Shown here piece by piece: positions 27,235 through 35,609 of a DNA stretch of 64,000 nt. A model generated the notes under the pieces. It made no database searches. It was not told where the DNA came from and was given only the letters and a program-made list of their open reading frames with translations. The position numbers and the translations under genes were made by a program. The DNA is from Mucilaginibacter sp. UR6-11 (GTDB lineage: Bacteria; Bacteroidota; Bacteroidia; Sphingobacteriales; Sphingobacteriaceae): NCBI RefSeq assembly GCF_020880695.1, contig NZ_JAJIWO010000002.1, positions 558,432-622,431 on the forward strand, in the 5' to 3' direction. How positions within the stretch are numbered: the stretch's first letter is position 1; the number at the start of each line of letters is the position of its first letter.

Positions 27235-28346
27235 TTTGTTTTTTAAGATGTGCTCCAGTAAATGCAGATATTCGATTAAAAAAATATATACAAGCGTGTC
27301 AAAGTAGAGATATAAATTTTTTTGCTTTAACCTGGGACAGACTAGGCGAAGGGACTCAAGAAATTTATGAAATTCAGTGGGGTAGGTTCGCTCCTTACGG
27401 GCAGAGATGGAAAAATTTAATAAATAAAATTTTGTGGCAGTTTTTTATTTTGAAAAATCTAATTAAACATAAGTCAGAGTACAAAGTAATTCACGCTACT
27501 AACCTTGAAAATATACTTCCCGCTTTAATAATGAAGCTATTGCTTAAAAAGCGAGTGATTTATGACATATATGATTCTTCCTCTTCAGATTTTTCCAAAT
27601 CTCTTTTTACAAGCTGGTTGCGTAAACTTGATATATTTTGTATAAAAAAATCTGACCTCCTAATATTAGCCGATAAAAAAAGATTGAAACAAATTAACGT
27701 AGACAGCTCAATTTACAAGAGTTTTATGGATATAGAAAATGTACCTAATTTCTCTGATTACGTAGTTTCTAAGAATACCCTAGATTTTCGATTAATTAAA
27801 TTGAGTTACGTCGGTGTTTTTGATCCACTAAGAGGACTTGAAGAACTTTTAAACTTTGTCAGTAAAAACGAAGGTTTTGTGTTAAACATCGCAGGTAGCG
27901 GCACCCTTTTGGAAAAAGTAAAAGAATATAGTTTAAACAATTCCCGAATTACCTATCATGGGACAGTAAAATATGAAGATGGATTAGACATTATGCGGGG
28001 AAGCGACTTTATTATTGGAATGTATTATAAAAAAGCATCAAACCATATTTACGCCGCGCCTAATAAATTTTTTGAGGCTTTATATTTAGCAAAGCCGCTA
28101 ATTACGACTAACGGAACGCTTGTAGGAGACAAAGTAGCCAAATACATGACCGGTTATGCGTTGGAAGAAGGTGAAAGTGAAATATCTGATTTTTTTGAAA
28201 AATGTATCAGGGATAAAGAAATTTTCATAAGTGAATATGAAATAATATGTAAGAATGCAGCCGATTTATGGAATAGCTCTTATTCCAACTATTTTGAAAA
28301 CAGATTGAAAAATGATTATGTGAACTTTATTATTTCATTAAAATGA
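27231..28346 (+). CDS. GT4-like glycosyltransferase
   Basis: A 371-residue GT-B-like protein, more divergent than its neighbours. Seen are VIHATNLENILPALIMKLLLKKRVIYDIYDS near residue 85, the donor-domain start KLSYVGVFDPLRGLEELL near 190, and AAPNKFFEALYLAKPLITTNG near 285, which carries the EX7E equivalent. This is a typical repeat-unit glycosyltransferase. It overlaps wecB by 4 bases and the next GT2 gene by 4 bases (ATGA), so the three are translationally coupled. It might use the ManNAc-derived donor made by WecB, which is inference. Confidence 0.82.
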   Translation: MICFLRCAPVNADIRLKKYIQACQSRDINFFALTWDRLGEGTQEIYEIQWGRFAPYGQRWKNLINKILWQFFILKNLIKHKSEYKVIHATNLENILPALIMKLLLKKRVIYDIYDSSSSDFSKSLFTSWLRKLDIFCIKKSDLLILADKKRLKQINVDSSIYKSFMDIENVPNFSDYVVSKNTLDFRLIKLSYVGVFDPLRGLEELLNFVSKNEGFVLNIAGSGTLLEKVKEYSLNNSRITYHGTVKYEDGLDIMRGSDFIIGMYYKKASNHIYAAPNKFFEALYLAKPLITTNGTLVGDKVAKYMTGYALEEGESEISDFFEKCIRDKEIFISEYEIICKNAADLWNSSYSNYFENRLKNDYVNFIISLK

Positions 28347-29245
28347 GCAAAGAAGTTTTAACAATATTTACGGCAACTTATAACAGGGCTTATTGTTTAG
28401 ATGTAAATTATCAAGCCCTAAAACGGCAGACCAATAAAAATTTTAAATGGCTTATAATTGATGATGGTTCAACCGACTTGACAGAAACGCTTGTAAAAAA
28501 GTGGCAGGAAGCAGAGACAGATTTTATAATAGAATATATATACAAGGAAAATGGTGGGTTACATACCGGCTATAATAAAGCAATAGAAATAATAGATACT
28601 GAACTGTGCGTTTGTATTGATTCAGACGATTTTATGCCGGATAACGGCGTAGATTTAATTATAAATCATTGGGAATTGCATGGAAATTCTAACTATGCAG
28701 GTATTATAGGCTTAGATTTTTTATTAAATGGTAATTCGATTGGAGGCGATTTACCCCCCGTAAAAAGCCTTTTTTTACTTGAGTTAGTGACGAAATATAA
28801 GTATAAAGGTGATACAAAAGTTGTTTATAGAACTGAATTACTAAAAAAAGTTGCACCTCAACCAACTTTTAATAATGAGAAAAACTTTAATCCTATATAT
28901 CTGATGTATCTCGTTGATAGAGAATTGCCATTATTAGTTCTAAATGAAAATTTATGTTTTGTAGACTACCAGGCAAATGGAATGTCTAACGCAATTTTCT
29001 CTCAATTTTCAAACAGCCCTAATAGTTTTTCTGCTTTGCGTAAGCTGTATATGACAATGCCTAATGCTCCATTTGTTTATGTTTTTAAACAAAACATGCA
29101 TTACGTTTCGAGTAATATTTTTGCAAAAAATATTAAATTTATCAAAGAATCTCCAATGAAATTTCTGACTATTACAGCAATTCCTTTTGGGATTTTATTG
29201 CATTTTTATATATTATTTAAGTTGAAAAAAAATAATCTTAGCTAA
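28343..29245 (+). CDS. GT2 family glycosyltransferase
   Basis: A 300-residue GT-A enzyme. LTIFTATYNRAYCLDVNYQAL at the N-terminus, IIDDGSTDLTE near residue 40 and CIDSDDFMPDNGVD near 92 (DSDD as the metal-binding motif) define it. There is a hydrophobic segment at the C-terminus (FLTITAIPFGILLHFYILF) that may anchor it to the membrane. It is coupled to the upstream GT4 gene by a 4-base overlap and is followed, 3 bases on, by the GNAT gene. Confidence 0.88.
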   Translation: MSKEVLTIFTATYNRAYCLDVNYQALKRQTNKNFKWLIIDDGSTDLTETLVKKWQEAETDFIIEYIYKENGGLHTGYNKAIEIIDTELCVCIDSDDFMPDNGVDLIINHWELHGNSNYAGIIGLDFLLNGNSIGGDLPPVKSLFLLELVTKYKYKGDTKVVYRTELLKKVAPQPTFNNEKNFNPIYLMYLVDRELPLLVLNENLCFVDYQANGMSNAIFSQFSNSPNSFSALRKLYMTMPNAPFVYVFKQNMHYVSSNIFAKNIKFIKESPMKFLTITAIPFGILLHFYILFKLKKNNLS

Positions 29246-29248
29246 TCA

Positions 29249-30277
29249 ATGAGTGAAGTTAATATCGTATTTCAACGAAATATAAACGTACAGGATTTTA
29301 TCAATTTTAATGTAGAGTCATTCCCTGAAAGAGATGCTCTAACTCAAAAACTAATTACTTTCAGGTATTTTAATCCGCTTAACACTGGCAATTTCATTGA
29401 AAACAATGTAATAGCTTTAGATAATGATGGTAAAATATGCGCGCAAGCACTTTATCATCCGGCACGATATTATTTAAAAAATGAACTCCATGATTTTGAA
29501 TGGGGATTCGATTTATACGTCAGCCCGAATAAGAGAAACGATTCATTAGGCCTTCACCTGTTTGAGTATATAAAGGAAAATAAACACGCGCCTATTTTTG
29601 CTTCGGGAGTAGGCGAGAAGGCTTTGAAAATAGAATCTTTTTTTGGATATCACGTTATAGGTTATTTAAAAAAATACTATAAGTTAGTAAACCCTTTTTA
29701 TTTACTATCAGGATTGATAGTAAAGAGCAATTTAAACAACTCAAGGTATCCTGATAGACTAATCGTAGGAAAAGAGTTTTTTGAAAAAACAAAAGCAATG
29801 CAGCAATGGCTGGCTGGTGCGCCTTATAATAACAATTTATTGGAATTTGACAGGTCGCAGCAATTTATGAACTGGCGTTTTTTTTCTGATGATTTTAATT
29901 ATGCCGTTTATCGGCGTATAGGGGCTAAGCCGTTTTCGCCTCCAATTTATTTTGTAGTAAGAACAGTTAAAATAAAGCACTTAACTTGTCTGTTACTTGT
30001 CGATTATAGATACGATACTAAACAAGTGGATGACTTTAAGCTAATAATCAAAGTCGTAAACAAATTAGCGGCTAAGCTTTTACTTCCGGTTGTCGTGACA
30101 GGCAGTTCCTTAAAAATAAGTGATGCTGTTTTAGAGTTAAATAATTTTAAAATTACAGGTAAGGACAGGCCAATTATTTGTAATATTAAAGAATACAAAC
30201 AATATAAAAATGAAATAAAAAACAGGGATTTTATTTTTTCAACGCTTGCAGATTCAGATGGAGAATATTTAATGTGA
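29249..30277 (+). CDS. GNAT-fold acyltransferase of the polysaccharide locus
   Basis: A 342-residue protein with a GNAT-like N-terminal half. FEWGFDLYVSPNKRNDSLGLHLFEYI (about residues 87-112) resembles the acyl-CoA/ACP-binding motif A, and GVGEKALKIESFFGYHVIGYLKKYYKL follows. The C-terminal half has the WRFFSDDFNYAVYRRIG stretch found in larger GNAT proteins of polysaccharide clusters. It probably transfers an acyl group to an amino sugar. Since the next genes encode an ACP-based acyl synthesis cassette, the donor may be an acyl-ACP (inference). It could also be a FemAB-like transferase; motifs are weak. Confidence 0.65.
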   Translation: MSEVNIVFQRNINVQDFINFNVESFPERDALTQKLITFRYFNPLNTGNFIENNVIALDNDGKICAQALYHPARYYLKNELHDFEWGFDLYVSPNKRNDSLGLHLFEYIKENKHAPIFASGVGEKALKIESFFGYHVIGYLKKYYKLVNPFYLLSGLIVKSNLNNSRYPDRLIVGKEFFEKTKAMQQWLAGAPYNNNLLEFDRSQQFMNWRFFSDDFNYAVYRRIGAKPFSPPIYFVVRTVKIKHLTCLLLVDYRYDTKQVDDFKLIIKVVNKLAAKLLLPVVVTGSSLKISDAVLELNNFKITGKDRPIICNIKEYKQYKNEIKNRDFIFSTLADSDGEYLM

Positions 30278-30290
30278 TTGCATAGTTACG

Positions 30291-30318
30291 TTTGATATTT
30301 TAACTCCATATAGATTTG
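30291..30318 (+). promoter_or_regulatory. Candidate promoter of the acyl-synthesis cassette
   Basis: TTTG at 30291-30294 and TAGATTTG (followed by C) at 30311-30318 match the Bacteroidota -33 and -7 boxes with a 16-base spacer. A second TAnnTTTG box, TATTTTTG, is at 30326-30333. Both lie in the 70-base gap directly before the first ketoacyl synthase gene, so the cassette may be transcribed on its own as well as from upstream. Confidence 0.45.
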
Positions 30319-30347
30319 CTTTTAGTATTTTTGTATAAAATTTATAT

Positions 30348-31358
30348 ATGGGGTCAAAAATCACTGCAATTGAGTATTGTTTTCCAGAGAAAGAATTGAC
30401 GAATGACGACCTGTCCATTGAATTTCCAGATTACGATTTTTCTAAAGTAGAAAAAAAAATAGGTGTTAAGGTTAGATATATCGCTGGTCAAAATGAAACA
30501 GCTTTAGATTTAGCGATCAGAGCAAGCCTTAAATTACTTGAAAAAATTGACAAAAGTGAAATAGATTTTATTTTATATTGTACACAAAGCCCAGAATATA
30601 AGTTACCTACCACAGCCTGTATACTTCAAGATAAATTAGGCTTAAAAACCAACATCGGTGCCCTCGATTTTAATCTTGGGTGCTCTGGGTTTACTTATGG
30701 GGTAAGTATGGCAAAAGCCTTAATAAATAGCAAACAGGCAAGTAATGTTTTATTAATTACCGCAGAGACATATTCGAAGTATCTTAACGTGTTAGATAGA
30801 TCTAATAGATCTATTTTTGGTGATGCTGCCACTGCAACACTTATTTCCTACTCAGATGAAGAAATGATAGGAAACTGTCTTTTTGGTACCGATGGTTCAG
30901 GGTATGACAAACTTATTATTAAAAACGGGGGTAGCAAAAATGAATTTAGCTTTAATCCTGAACGCATAAGCTATGGGTCTGGTAATTGCTATACGGACAA
31001 TGAATTATATATGAATGGACCGGACGTTTTTAACTTTACTATAGATAAAATTCCACCTTTTAGTGAAGAGTTGTTAAAAGTCAATAACTGCGAGAAAGAG
31101 ACAATCGACCAATACATATTCCACCAGGCTAATGCATTTATGCTTAATTCATTGCGTAAGAAGATGTGTGTTGATACGGATAAATTCTATATCGATTTAA
31201 ATGAAGGCGGTAATACAGTATCCAGCACTATACCAATTGCGTTAAAAAAATATAGCTTATTAAATTTAGATGATAATGAACAAAACATTATGATTGTGGG
31301 TTTTGGCGTTGGGTTGTCGTGGTCAGGTGGAGTAATTAAAATAAAAAATAAATTATAA
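30348..31358 (+). CDS. 3-oxoacyl-ACP synthase III-like enzyme (first copy)
   Basis: A 336-residue KAS III (FabH-fold) condensing enzyme with the complete catalytic triad Cys112 (LGCSGF), His259 (FHQAN) and Asn289 (EGGNTVSS). KAS III enzymes condense a CoA-bound primer with malonyl-ACP, releasing CO2. The housekeeping FabH normally sits with plsX, whereas here the neighbours are an ACP, a second KAS III and a ketoreductase inside a polysaccharide locus. I infer that it primes a short acyl chain for sugar decoration. The C-terminal FGVGLSWSGGVI motif is standard. It lies 11 bases before the ACP gene. Confidence 0.9.
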   Translation: MGSKITAIEYCFPEKELTNDDLSIEFPDYDFSKVEKKIGVKVRYIAGQNETALDLAIRASLKLLEKIDKSEIDFILYCTQSPEYKLPTTACILQDKLGLKTNIGALDFNLGCSGFTYGVSMAKALINSKQASNVLLITAETYSKYLNVLDRSNRSIFGDAATATLISYSDEEMIGNCLFGTDGSGYDKLIIKNGGSKNEFSFNPERISYGSGNCYTDNELYMNGPDVFNFTIDKIPPFSEELLKVNNCEKETIDQYIFHQANAFMLNSLRKKMCVDTDKFYIDLNEGGNTVSSTIPIALKKYSLLNLDDNEQNIMIVGFGVGLSWSGGVIKIKNKL

Positions 31359-31369
31359 TATAAATAAGC

Positions 31370-31600
31370 ATGAAAACAGAAGAATTTATTGTGCAATTAC
31401 ATGAAGAGCTAGAACTGGAAGTTCCGTTAAATGAAGACACTAATTTAAAGGACCTGGAAGAATGGGACTCGATGGCTGCTATGATTGTGATTGGGTTTGT
31501 ATCTAATAATTTTAATGTAATATTAAACGCAAACGATATTCAAAATATAACCACAATTTCTTCTTTAATAGACCGTGTGGGCAGGGATAAATTTAACTAA
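31370..31600 (+). CDS. Dedicated acyl carrier protein
   Basis: A 76-residue acidic protein with the ACP fold. The phosphopantetheine attachment serine is Ser34 in EEWDSMAAM. The motif is DSM rather than the DSL of fatty-acid ACPs, as is common for specialised carriers. It should hold the growing acyl chain for the two ketoacyl synthases and the reductase. It is followed with no spacer by the second KAS III gene (stop at 31600, start at 31601), so stoichiometric co-expression is expected. Confidence 0.9.
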   Translation: MKTEEFIVQLHEELELEVPLNEDTNLKDLEEWDSMAAMIVIGFVSNNFNVILNANDIQNITTISSLIDRVGRDKFN

Positions 31601-32623
31601 ATGTACCAATCATTTACAGGCATAACTATTGACGGCATTGCAAGTTGCGTCCCTAAAAATATTGTATCCAATGATATTTTTTCAGATCTACTGTCTCCAA
31701 AAGAGATGAAAATGTTTGAAAAAACTGTCGGTATTAAAGAACGACGGTGGGCAAGTGATGAAATTGCGGCATCTGATTTAGGATATCGTGCGGCGTTGGA
31801 GTTATTTGCAGATCCTCAATTTGATAAAGATAAAATCAAATGCCTTATTTTTGTTAGTCAAACATCTGATTATAAAATTCCTTTTACCTCTAATATCCTT
31901 CAAAGCCGGTTAGGTTTAGCTTCTGATATTTTGTGTTTGGATATAAATGCAGGTTGTGCCGGTTTTATACAGGGTTTAAGCACTGCATATGCTACAGCTA
32001 ATAGTATGGAGGAGGGTAGTGTTTTATTGATTATCGCCGAAACATTATCAAAAATACTATCTCCGGATGATCGCAGTACGACAATGCTTTTTGGCGATGC
32101 GGCATCTGCAATAATCATCTCAAGAAAATTAGAAACAAGCGTACAAACTTATTTGAATTTTTTTTCGGATGGGAAAAATCATGACGCAATACAAATTCCT
32201 GAGGGAGGATTTCGTAACAAAGCCGGCTCAAATCCCCCAAATTTAAAGCTTGTTATGGATGGCTCCAGAGTTTTTGACTTTACACTTAGAGAAATTTCAG
32301 CCAGTATTATTGACTTAATTAATTATTCTAAGCAATCTATTGAAAATATCGATTACCTTTTTTTGCATCAGTCAAACGCTTTTATCATAAATCAAATACT
32401 TGGGCAACTTGGTGTTTTGAAAGCGCAAGGTCCAATTAATATCCAATCTTTTGGTAACACCAGCGGTGTATCTATTCCTTTATTAATCACAACAAATAAA
32501 GACATTTTCCAAGATAAGTCTGTTAAAATATTATGTAGCGGGTACGGTTCTGGATTAACCTGGGGAAACGCAATTTTAGATATAAATGCAGGCACAATAT
32601 TGAAAAATTTAATTGAATATTAA
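31601..32623 (+). CDS. 3-oxoacyl-ACP synthase III-like enzyme (second copy)
   Basis: A 340-residue KAS III-fold enzyme with an intact triad Cys119 (NAGCAGF), His256 (LHQSN) and Asn286 (FGNTSGV). It shares the overall fold and C-terminal SGYGSGLTWGNAIL motif with the first copy but is clearly different in sequence, so it is not a recent duplication. A second condensing enzyme implies either a second elongation step or a different primer. It directly abuts the ACP gene upstream and the ketoreductase gene downstream. It could instead act as an acyltransferase, as some KAS III homologues do. Confidence 0.9.
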   Translation: MYQSFTGITIDGIASCVPKNIVSNDIFSDLLSPKEMKMFEKTVGIKERRWASDEIAASDLGYRAALELFADPQFDKDKIKCLIFVSQTSDYKIPFTSNILQSRLGLASDILCLDINAGCAGFIQGLSTAYATANSMEEGSVLLIIAETLSKILSPDDRSTTMLFGDAASAIIISRKLETSVQTYLNFFSDGKNHDAIQIPEGGFRNKAGSNPPNLKLVMDGSRVFDFTLREISASIIDLINYSKQSIENIDYLFLHQSNAFIINQILGQLGVLKAQGPINIQSFGNTSGVSIPLLITTNKDIFQDKSVKILCSGYGSGLTWGNAILDINAGTILKNLIEY

Positions 32624-33373
32624 ATGGAAATGGATTTTAAAAATAAAAATTATCTTATCACTGGTGTTACTTCCGGAATTGGAAATGCATTGACAAAAAA
32701 CCTGTTAAACAGTGGCGCGATAGTGTTTGGTATTGGACGTGACGCCGCGAAGATTGATGATTTATTAACGGGATATCCAAGACAATTTGTGTTCTTAGAG
32801 GCTGATTTAAGTAAAGAAATTGATATTGAAAAAAACATTTTAGATTTTATAGATAATAGCGGAAAGTTTGACGGCGTGGTTAATTGTGCAGGTAAAGAGG
32901 AGACTCTTCCTATTACAATGTATAATCAGCAAAAACTAAAAGATATTTTTAATGTAAATTTCAACAGCCCTTTTGAAATCATAAGAATCCTAAGCAAAAA
33001 GAAATTCAGCAATAATGGTGCATCTTTTATTTTATTAGCCTCAGTTATGGGAGGGCTGGGGCAACCAGGTAAAACAGCCTATTGCGCATCAAAATCAGCA
33101 CTGCTTGGATTAGTTAGGGCCGCTGCTTTAGAGCTTGCCAGCAGGAGTATAAGGGTAAATGCAATTTCTCCCGGCGTGGTTGATACGCCGATGACTCAAA
33201 ACCTTTTTAACCAAATTTCTGAAGGCAAAAAAGAAAATATAATCGCTATGCATCCTTTAGGCATTGGTAAAATCGAAGATATTATTCCGTTAATTTTGTT
33301 TTTACTTAGCGAAAATAGTCGATGGGTAACCGGACAAGACATGGTGATTGACGGTGGATATTCTATTCAATAA
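32624..33373 (+). CDS. SDR-family 3-oxoacyl-ACP reductase-like enzyme
   Basis: A 249-residue classical short-chain dehydrogenase. The cofactor loop TGVTSGIG is at residues 13-20, NCAG near residue 89, and the catalytic pair YCASK has Tyr153 and Lys157. The C-terminal GQDMVIDGGYSIQ is typical of FabG. It should reduce the 3-oxo group on the ACP-bound chain to a hydroxyl using NADPH. No dehydratase or enoyl reductase gene follows, so the hydroxyl would stay. Start ATG 32624 abuts the previous stop, and Met3 is possible. A hairpin 10 bases after the stop may end the cassette. Confidence 0.9.
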   Translation: MEMDFKNKNYLITGVTSGIGNALTKNLLNSGAIVFGIGRDAAKIDDLLTGYPRQFVFLEADLSKEIDIEKNILDFIDNSGKFDGVVNCAGKEETLPITMYNQQKLKDIFNVNFNSPFEIIRILSKKKFSNNGASFILLASVMGGLGQPGKTAYCASKSALLGLVRAAALELASRSIRVNAISPGVVDTPMTQNLFNQISEGKKENIIAMHPLGIGKIEDIIPLILFLLSENSRWVTGQDMVIDGGYSIQ

Positions 33374-33382
33374 ATTAATCAT

Positions 33383-33401
33383 CAACGTTATTTTAACGTT
33401 G
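33383..33401 (+). terminator. Hairpin after the ketoreductase gene
   Basis: CAACGTTA (33383-33390) pairs perfectly with TAACGTTG (33394-33401) around TTT, followed by CGTTTATTATATT. It lies in the 119-base gap before the deacetylase gene and may delimit the acyl cassette. Confidence 0.45.
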
Positions 33402-33492
33402 CGTTTATTATATTCTGTTTATAGTTGAGAATATATTATTGTGTATTCTGATGAAGAAAGAATCTATGCCTAATGCAGTTTAAATAAACAAT

Positions 33493-34458
33493 ATGGAAAA
33501 AGGGAAATTCGTCATATCACTTGACTTTGAATTACATTGGGGAGGCGTTGAAATTTGGGATTTAAAGGAAAAGAAGGACTATTTTACTAATGCAAGAATA
33601 GGTATTCCTAAAATGCTGTCCCTATTTAATCAATACCAAATACATTGTACCTGGGCTACTGTAGGGTTTCTTTTTGCGAAAAATATTGACCAGCTAAGGA
33701 AAATAATGCCTGACAACAGGCCCACTTATTCAAATAACGCATTAAATTATTATTCAATAATTGATCAAAATGAGATAGGTTTCAGCGAAGCAGAAGATCC
33801 GTTTCACTATGCAGTATCACTCATTGATTTAATATTAAAAACGCCATATCAAGAGCTGGCATCTCATACATTTTGTCATTATTATTGTAATGAAAAGGGA
33901 CAAAATATTGAGCAATTTGAAGCTGATACTGCGGCAGCCCAAAAAATTGCTATGGAGAATTTTGGCGTAGAACTGAAGTCTCTGGTATTTCCCAGAAACC
34001 AATTTAATAAAGAATATCTGGAGGCGGCAAAAAAAAATGGATTCAAAGTGTTTCGTTCAAATCCTAATGTTTGGTTTTGGCAAAAAAATCATGGTCGTTT
34101 GTCCCCAATATTTAGAGCAATAGATACGCTGTTCTATATTAGCCGGCCATTATCTTTTAGTCACCAAGAGGTTGTTTTTGAAAACGGGATCATCCAATTA
34201 CCCGCTTCTCGTTTTTTCAGGCCGTTTATGTATAAAGAAAAATCTATTCGAAAAATAAAGCTGAAAAGAATATTGGACGAGATGACCTATGCCGCAAAAA
34301 ACAACAATATTTATCATTTATGGTGGCATCCTCACAATTTTGGCAATGCTGTTAAAGAAAATATGGAGGACCTGGAAGTTATCTTGGTACATTACAGAGA
34401 TTTGAATAGTAAATTTGGTTTTGAATCGAAATCAATGGGTAGTTTTAGTAGACGGTGA
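33493..34458 (+). CDS. Polysaccharide deacetylase-like protein (NodB homology)
   Basis: A 321-residue cytoplasmic protein without a signal peptide. ISLDFELHWGGVE (Asp11, Glu13) is the NodB metal/catalytic motif, and LASHTFCHYYC near residue 125 gives the second histidine motif. LVFPRNQFNKEYLEAAKKNGFKVFRSN and HLWWHPHNFG are later conserved elements. Members remove N- or O-acetyl groups from sugars. Its location suggests that it deacetylates a precursor before re-acylation by the GNAT, or trims a lipid-linked sugar; both are inference. Its TGA overlaps the next ATG by one base. Confidence 0.83.
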   Translation: MEKGKFVISLDFELHWGGVEIWDLKEKKDYFTNARIGIPKMLSLFNQYQIHCTWATVGFLFAKNIDQLRKIMPDNRPTYSNNALNYYSIIDQNEIGFSEAEDPFHYAVSLIDLILKTPYQELASHTFCHYYCNEKGQNIEQFEADTAAAQKIAMENFGVELKSLVFPRNQFNKEYLEAAKKNGFKVFRSNPNVWFWQKNHGRLSPIFRAIDTLFYISRPLSFSHQEVVFENGIIQLPASRFFRPFMYKEKSIRKIKLKRILDEMTYAAKNNNIYHLWWHPHNFGNAVKENMEDLEVILVHYRDLNSKFGFESKSMGSFSRR

Positions 34459-35609
34459 TGAATAAACTCATTCGAGTTAGTACAATACCATTATCTTTAA
34501 ATATTTTGCTAAAGGGACAATTAGGCTTTCTTAACAAATATTTTAATGTAATTGCTGTATCTGGTTCAGGTACTGATTTAACAGAGGTGGCAGAAAGAGA
34601 GGGAGTACTCACTCACACTATCGATATGCAACGAAGTATTTCGCCATTCAAAGACATCGTATCACTGGTTAAACTTTTTTCCTTTTTTAAGAAAGAAAAG
34701 CCACAAATAGTACACTCCATTACGCCTAAAGCCGGGTTATTATCTATGCTGGCTGCGAAGCTTGCCGGTGTTCCAATTCGTATGCATACTTTTACGGGGC
34801 TGATATTTCCTACCCGTACCGGGCTGATGCAAAAAATATTGATACAAATGGACAGGCTGCTCTGTGCCTGTGCAACGCATATTTATCCGGAAGGTAACGG
34901 AGTAAAGCAAGATCTTATCACCTATAAAATTACCAATAAACCTTTAAAAGTTATCGGTAACGGCAATATAAATGGAATTGACGTTGTGCACTTTTCGGCT
35001 AACGCCGTTTCTTTGCAGCAAAAACAAGAGTTGAAAGCTGATTTGGACATAAAAAATAATGACTTCGTTTTTGTTTTTATTGGTAGATTAGTGGCCGATA
35101 AAGGTATTAACGAATTAGTAAAAGCCTTTAGCCGGTTTCAAACCGGCAAATTGTTATTAGTTGGGCCTTTAGAGACAGCGTTAGATCCCTTATCGGACAA
35201 AACACTGGCCGCTATCAGTTCGGACAAAAACATAATCTCTGTCGGATTTCAAAAGGACATAAGGCCTTATTTAGCAATCAGCAATGTTTTGGTTTTCCCT
35301 TCATATCGGGAAGGCTTTCCTAACGTGCCCATGCAGGCGGGCTGTTTTAATTTGCCAAGTATTGTAACAGATATTAATGGCTGTAATGAAATTATTAAAA
35401 ATGAATTAAACGGATTAATCATTCCGGTTAAAGATGATGCAGCTCTACATAATGCTATGACCTGGTTATTTGAAGACGAAGAACTATACCAAAAACTTAA
35501 AGGCAATGCAAGGCAGATGATTGTGGACCGCTTTGAGCAAACTCACCTCTGGGCACTATTATTGCAAGAATATCAAGAACTACTAACTAAGGATGCTCCT
35601 ATATCGTGA
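34458..35609 (+). CDS. GT4 glycosyltransferase, PglA-like
   Basis: A 383-residue GT-B enzyme. VHSITPKAGLLSMLAAKLAGVPIRMHTFTG near residue 90 is typical of the PglA-type transferases that add the second sugar to a bacillosamine-like primer. FIGRLVADKGINELVKAF and FPSYREGFPNVPMQAGCFNLP define the donor domain. I use ATG 34458, which overlaps the previous TGA, rather than the GTG three bases earlier. It overlaps the PglC-like gene by 17 bases, so the two probably act one after the other on the lipid carrier. Confidence 0.88.
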   Translation: MNKLIRVSTIPLSLNILLKGQLGFLNKYFNVIAVSGSGTDLTEVAEREGVLTHTIDMQRSISPFKDIVSLVKLFSFFKKEKPQIVHSITPKAGLLSMLAAKLAGVPIRMHTFTGLIFPTRTGLMQKILIQMDRLLCACATHIYPEGNGVKQDLITYKITNKPLKVIGNGNINGIDVVHFSANAVSLQQKQELKADLDIKNNDFVFVFIGRLVADKGINELVKAFSRFQTGKLLLVGPLETALDPLSDKTLAAISSDKNIISVGFQKDIRPYLAISNVLVFPSYREGFPNVPMQAGCFNLPSIVTDINGCNEIIKNELNGLIIPVKDDAALHNAMTWLFEDEELYQKLKGNARQMIVDRFEQTHLWALLLQEYQELLTKDAPIS

